A program made the translations under genes and the position numbers. The notes beneath the pieces are model-generated. The model did not search any database. It was not told where the DNA came from and saw only the letters and a program-made list of their open reading frames with translations. From NCBI RefSeq assembly GCF_046365375.1, contig NZ_JBKEIT010000001.1:666228-730227 (forward strand): a DNA stretch of 64,000 bases. The letters run 5' to 3'. Each line of letters starts with the position of its first letter. Position 1 is the first letter of the stretch. Below, in pieces: positions 60,506 to 64,000 of the stretch. Source of the stretch: Butyricimonas muris (GTDB taxonomy: Bacteria > Bacteroidota > Bacteroidia > Bacteroidales > Marinifilaceae).

Positions 60506-62101
60506 ATGAAAAAGAAAATCAGCTATATATTAACCCTTTGGGTACTTGTCGTATTTGCTTCGTCATGTTACGAGGATAAAGGGAATTACGATTATGTCGA
60601 AATTAGTGAGGTTACGACGACCGGTTTGGAAGAAAGCTATTCCAAAATTGCTTTTCAAGATGTGTTGCATATAGAACCTACCGTTACTTCTGACCGTGCC
60701 GGTGATGAGTTCGAGTATTTGTGGACATTGAATCTGACGAAAGGTTCTGGTACAACATCGGATATAATAGAGCTCAAGTTGGATACGATTGGTTATGAAC
60801 GCGTGTTGGATTTTCCGGTAAACCTGAAGCAAGGTTATTATGACTTGATTCTTCGGATCACGAATAAGGGAAATGGGGTGGATGTCTATCACGTGATGTC
60901 GTTGTCGGTAATTACTACGTTCTCGGAAGGTTTTTATTTGCTTAAAGATATGGGTAATTCGACGGACATTGATTTACACACGTGGGACAATAGTAAAATT
61001 ACCGACATCTTACAGAAAAAGGATGGGGAAGCTCTCCCTGCAAGTCCGGTTAGTTTGGGCATTGATCCGTTGTATTGCTTTCTTGACGAGTCAACCGGAG
61101 AATATGTTATTACCAAAGCTTTGACGATTTGTACGGATAATGATGTACGGATAATGAATATAGAGGATATGAGTACGATTTACACGCATAACACGATGTT
61201 TCATAATGGAGAGGTCCCGGAAGAAAAACCCTATTACGTGTGGCGGAATGTGAATGGCGTCGGGTATATATCTGATCAAGGTGCCTATTTCTCGGCACAG
61301 CTAGCTACCCAGCAATTATTAGGTACAGGGAAATTTGGGTTTCCGGCTATGGTGGATGAAGAAGACTCGAAACCGAATAAGAATGGCAGTGTGTCTACGG
61401 GAGCCTATTATTTCTATTTTGATGAGTTGAAAGACAGATTTCTTTGCTTGGATTATAATGGTGGTTTGAAAGCTTTAGCGAATAAACCAAAAGATAGCGA
61501 AGAGGAAGCAAAGTATGTTCCTAACGGGATCAAGCATAAATTAAAAGCTTTTGTCCGGAATTATGTAGGGAATGTCGATGCCGGGTTCGCTCTCTTTGAA
61601 GATGCGGATGTTGCCGGGAAACATTATTTGTATAGTATGGCGTTGGATTATGACGATAATCCCACCACCTATAATCCGATTAAAAAAGTAACGGAAATAG
61701 CTTCGGACTCCAAGTTGAATACTGCCACGTTGTATGCTTCCAATGAATTAACGGCGAAGGTTATCTATTTTGTTAATAGCAATAAGTTATACATGTATGA
61801 TACAGAGTTAAACACGGAAGAAGAACTACAACTGCAGGATTTCGCAATAGGGGAAGAAATCACTTATGTAAGTAATCGTTATTGGACGTGGACGGACGAT
61901 AAAGAGCATAATTTTGATTATTTGGTAATAGCTACTCATAAAACCGGCAAATATAAAGTATATCTTTACGAGGTGTTGGGTGGAAAAGCCTACGGGAAAC
62001 CGAAGTACGTTTTTGAAGGGGATGGAAAGGTAGTGAAAATGCAATATGTTTCTCCTAAAATGTCCGATAAAACTTTAAACTATTTTCCGAGATCTTTTTG
62101 A
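60506..62101 (+). CDS. PKD-like family lipoprotein (locus 2)
   Basis: 531 aa from ATG 60506 (MKKKISYILTLWVLVVFASS, Cys near 21). Earlier ATGs at 60479 and 60494 are in frame, but the first lies inside the previous gene and the signal peptide fits 60506 best. It starts CYEDKGNYDYVEI, matching the CFEDEGNYSYKEI of locus 1. PKD-like domain (FEYLWTLNLTKGSGTTSDI, NLKQGYYDLILRITNKGNGVDVYH), then a propeller-like C-terminal part. Probably surface-exposed with the SusCD complex. Confidence 0.83.
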   Translation: MKKKISYILTLWVLVVFASSCYEDKGNYDYVEISEVTTTGLEESYSKIAFQDVLHIEPTVTSDRAGDEFEYLWTLNLTKGSGTTSDIIELKLDTIGYERVLDFPVNLKQGYYDLILRITNKGNGVDVYHVMSLSVITTFSEGFYLLKDMGNSTDIDLHTWDNSKITDILQKKDGEALPASPVSLGIDPLYCFLDESTGEYVITKALTICTDNDVRIMNIEDMSTIYTHNTMFHNGEVPEEKPYYVWRNVNGVGYISDQGAYFSAQLATQQLLGTGKFGFPAMVDEEDSKPNKNGSVSTGAYYFYFDELKDRFLCLDYNGGLKALANKPKDSEEEAKYVPNGIKHKLKAFVRNYVGNVDAGFALFEDADVAGKHYLYSMALDYDDNPTTYNPIKKVTEIASDSKLNTATLYASNELTAKVIYFVNSNKLYMYDTELNTEEELQLQDFAIGEEITYVSNRYWTWTDDKEHNFDYLVIATHKTGKYKVYLYEVLGGKAYGKPKYVFEGDGKVVKMQYVSPKMSDKTLNYFPRSF

Positions 62102-62185
62102 TAAAATAAATTCGTAAGTAACTATGTTGGTGGGGGATATTCATGGGAACGTGTGATATCCCCTTTAATTTCTAATAATTGTGCC

Positions 62186-63265
62186 ATGAGAATTATATGT
62201 TTTGGCTTGTTGAGCATGTTGGGGGTAGCTTGTACTTCCCCAAATTATACATTGAGTGGAAAGTTGCCCGAAGCAAGTATCGGGAAAGAGGTGTTGCTTC
62301 TCACCCGTGACGGGCGTGGAGCGGACACGTTAGCCCGTCGTGTAGTGACGGAAGACCGGAGCTTCAAAATCGAAGGCGAGGATACGGATCAGGTATTGTA
62401 TCTGAAAATAGGAGAGCGGGGACAAGCTATTCCTTTTTATCCCGAAAACGGGGAATATTATTGGGAACAGCGGGGAGAACATGAATATATATTTTCAAAG
62501 AATCCAAGAACGGGACAGTCCCGTCTGTCTGAACATTTATTAAAGTTGGATAGTAATATGCTGGAGATACAACTCTTGCAGCAAAAATATCGGGATGCTA
62601 AGAATGAAGAGGATACGCAATTGGTGATGAGAGAGAACGAGTTGTTGTGGCGGAAAGGAAACGATTTGTTTGTAGACGCTGTTAAGGAGTTCGAGGGAAC
62701 GAATATCGCCGTGATGCTGGTGCGGGAGAATATGTGGAAGATTGAACAGGAGTTTAAAGTGTTTAAACGAGTTGTCGAGGCGATGGGGACGGTGCCTGAA
62801 TCCGAGGATAAGGAAGAAATCATGAACAAATACAAGGAGTTGGAAAGTAAACAATTGACAGGGCAAGCCCCGGATTTTAAATTGCCGGACGTGAAAGGAA
62901 ATATCGTGGCTTTATCGGATTACAAGGGAAAATACCTGTTGGTGGACTTTTGGGCTTCTTGGTGTGCCCCCTGCCGGGCAAAAGCCAAAGTGTTGAAAAA
63001 GGAGTACCCTCGATTACAAGAGTTGGGAGTAGAAGTGGTCGGGATTTCTTGTGATAAAAAGAAAGACCAGTGGCTGAAAGCCATTGAGGAGGATAAACCC
63101 TTGTGGCGGCAGTTGCTCGTTGACAAAGAGATTAATGGTAGCGACACGAGCGACGATTATAAGGTGGAATTTATCCCGACATTGTATTTGATTTCACCGG
63201 ATGGGGCGGTGCTGGAAAAGAACCCGAGTTTGGAGGAGATTGAAATGTTGGTGAAACAGATATAA
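62186..63265 (+). CDS. TlpA-family thioredoxin-like lipoprotein with DUF4369-type N-terminus
   Basis: 359 aa from ATG 62186 (MRIICFGLLSMLGVACTS, lipoprotein Cys near 16); the GTG at 62153 gives a poorer signal. The N-terminal region (YTLSGKLPEASIGKEVLLLTRDG) is DUF4369-like and is followed by a helical linker. The thioredoxin domain (about 225-355) has APDFKLPDVKGNIVALSDYKGK and the active site WASWCAPC (C260, C263), with cis-Pro in EFIPTLYL. It would reduce or shuffle disulfides outside the cytoplasm. It follows the PKD-like gene by 84 bp and may belong to locus 2. Confidence 0.9.
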   Translation: MRIICFGLLSMLGVACTSPNYTLSGKLPEASIGKEVLLLTRDGRGADTLARRVVTEDRSFKIEGEDTDQVLYLKIGERGQAIPFYPENGEYYWEQRGEHEYIFSKNPRTGQSRLSEHLLKLDSNMLEIQLLQQKYRDAKNEEDTQLVMRENELLWRKGNDLFVDAVKEFEGTNIAVMLVRENMWKIEQEFKVFKRVVEAMGTVPESEDKEEIMNKYKELESKQLTGQAPDFKLPDVKGNIVALSDYKGKYLLVDFWASWCAPCRAKAKVLKKEYPRLQELGVEVVGISCDKKKDQWLKAIEEDKPLWRQLLVDKEINGSDTSDDYKVEFIPTLYLISPDGAVLEKNPSLEEIEMLVKQI

Positions 63266-63414
63266 TAAAATGAATAATGAAAACACGAAAATTATGAATA
63301 TCAATTTTTTATAATTAATGGCTCTCCCTAAAATGAAATAAATTCAGAGAAATTGGTTATTCATTTTTTCGTGTTTTTATAAAGATAAAAATGTTTTGCA
63401 TGCATTCGTGAAAT

Positions 63415-63963
63415 TCAAATGTATAATAATATAGATAATATGTGCTTCAGTTGTTCTCGCATGTAATGGTTGGCGTTGTTTTTGTGTTTTTTTATCGTGT
63501 TGGTGGAGATATTGAGTAAATGGGAGATTTCCTCGTGTGATTTTCCTTGAAGGCTTAATTGATAGACTTCACGACAAGCAGGGGAGAGTTGATTGAATAC
63601 CGTTTGAATCATCTGGAAAACTTCGGATTCTATAATATTCTCTAGAAAGAAATCGTAATCTTCTTCTTCACGGATGATACGTTCTGCATACCTATTGGCT
63701 ATATTTCTGCGGCGTATGGTGTCAACCGAGAAACTACGCACGATTTTGTACAGGTATGCTTTTATGGTATTTTCTGTTTTGAATTCTTGGCGTTTTTCCC
63801 AGAGATTGAGAAAGGCATCTTGAATTACGTCTTCAATAATCGTATCATCTTCGATGTATTTTGCAGCAAAATAGCGCAAAGTAGTGGCATATTTGGTGTA
63901 TAAATAATGAAATACTTTATCATTATTTAGATCTAAAGTGTTGATATTGAACTCCTCTCTCAT
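63415..63963 (-). CDS. ECF-type RNA polymerase sigma-70 factor
   Basis: 182 aa. Sigma-2 region: FHYLYTKYATTLRYFAAKYIEDD and TIIEDVIQDAFLNLWEKR, then TIKAYLYKIVRSFSVDTIRRR. Sigma-4 helix-turn-helix: LSPACREVYQLSLQGKSHEEISHLLNISTNTIKKHK (two pieces of the usual pattern). It reads leftwards and converges on the TlpA gene. Its promoter side faces the right edge, where a further FecR/SusC locus may lie beyond the window. It could serve that locus, the FecR of locus 2, or both. Confidence 0.9.
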   Translation of the reverse strand: MREEFNINTLDLNNDKVFHYLYTKYATTLRYFAAKYIEDDTIIEDVIQDAFLNLWEKRQEFKTENTIKAYLYKIVRSFSVDTIRRRNIANRYAERIIREEEDYDFFLENIIESEVFQMIQTVFNQLSPACREVYQLSLQGKSHEEISHLLNISTNTIKKHKNNANHYMREQLKHILSILLYI

Positions 63964-64000
63964 ACAAATGCCGTATCTTTAAACCAACGATTAATAACAC

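Overview
The window looks like a chromosomal segment of a Bacteroidales bacterium, most like the Odoribacteraceae (Butyricimonas or Odoribacter). This is inferred from STN-domain SusC/RagA transporters paired with SusD, from DUF4843 and PKD-like lipoproteins, a FecR anti-sigma factor, DUF5723, DUF6340, DUF5996 and DUF6266 proteins, and from promoters of the Bacteroidota type (TTTG, 19-21 nt, TAnnTTTG). No species-level marker was identified.

Layout. 1-1.8 kb: the end of a probable zinc metalloprotease gene, an ECF sigma factor and a small membrane protein. 1.9-5.6 kb: an orphan C5 DNA methyltransferase, a GNAT acetyltransferase, a 557-aa protein with a CorA-like outline, and a 51-aa membrane protein. 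5.6-9.0 kb: a four-gene minus-strand operon (outer-membrane porin, permease, binding lipoprotein, ATPase) of osmoprotectant-uptake type. 9.2-11.6 kb: a DUF5996 protein and mnmE. 11.6-23.8 kb: an AT-rich accessory region. It holds a single-polypeptide AAA ATPase-DUF4435 protein resembling the PARIS anti-phage system, co-transcribed with an ATPase/DUF234 protein; a possible PD-(D/E)XK nuclease gene flanked by a 13-bp direct repeat; a TIGR04076 gene and a small partner; three translationally coupled DUF6266-type genes, the middle one missing its N-terminal half; 1.3 kb of repeats and hairpins; and two unknown exported proteins.

23.8-31 kb: a DUF6340 lipoprotein, an iron-containing alcohol dehydrogenase, a RecB/AddA-like helicase-nuclease preceded by a heptamer array, a DUF5723 protein, and an initiator tRNA. 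31-38.5 kb: lpxA behind a complete RND efflux operon, then a GNAT. 39-46.6 kb: SusC-SusD-DUF4843-PKD-like locus 1. 46.7-52.3 kb: a second, identical initiator tRNA on the other strand, transketolase, a CYTH protein and an S9 peptidase. 52.7-53.4 kb: a HigBA-type toxin-antitoxin pair. 53.5-63.3 kb: FecR-SusC-SusD-DUF4843-PKD-like-TlpA locus 2. 63.4-64 kb: an ECF sigma factor reading leftwards.

The two SusC loci should import an oligomeric nutrient by a TonB-dependent route. Neither contains a glycoside hydrolase, and the metalloprotease and TlpA-type thioredoxin nearby hint at peptides or a redox-linked ligand rather than glycans. Both SusC proteins carry an STN signalling domain. Only locus 2 has a FecR, and that FecR has no sigma gene beside it, so the sigma factors at 896-1453 and 63415-63963 are candidate partners. 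A terminator-like hairpin between fecR and susC may set the ratio of regulator to transporter.
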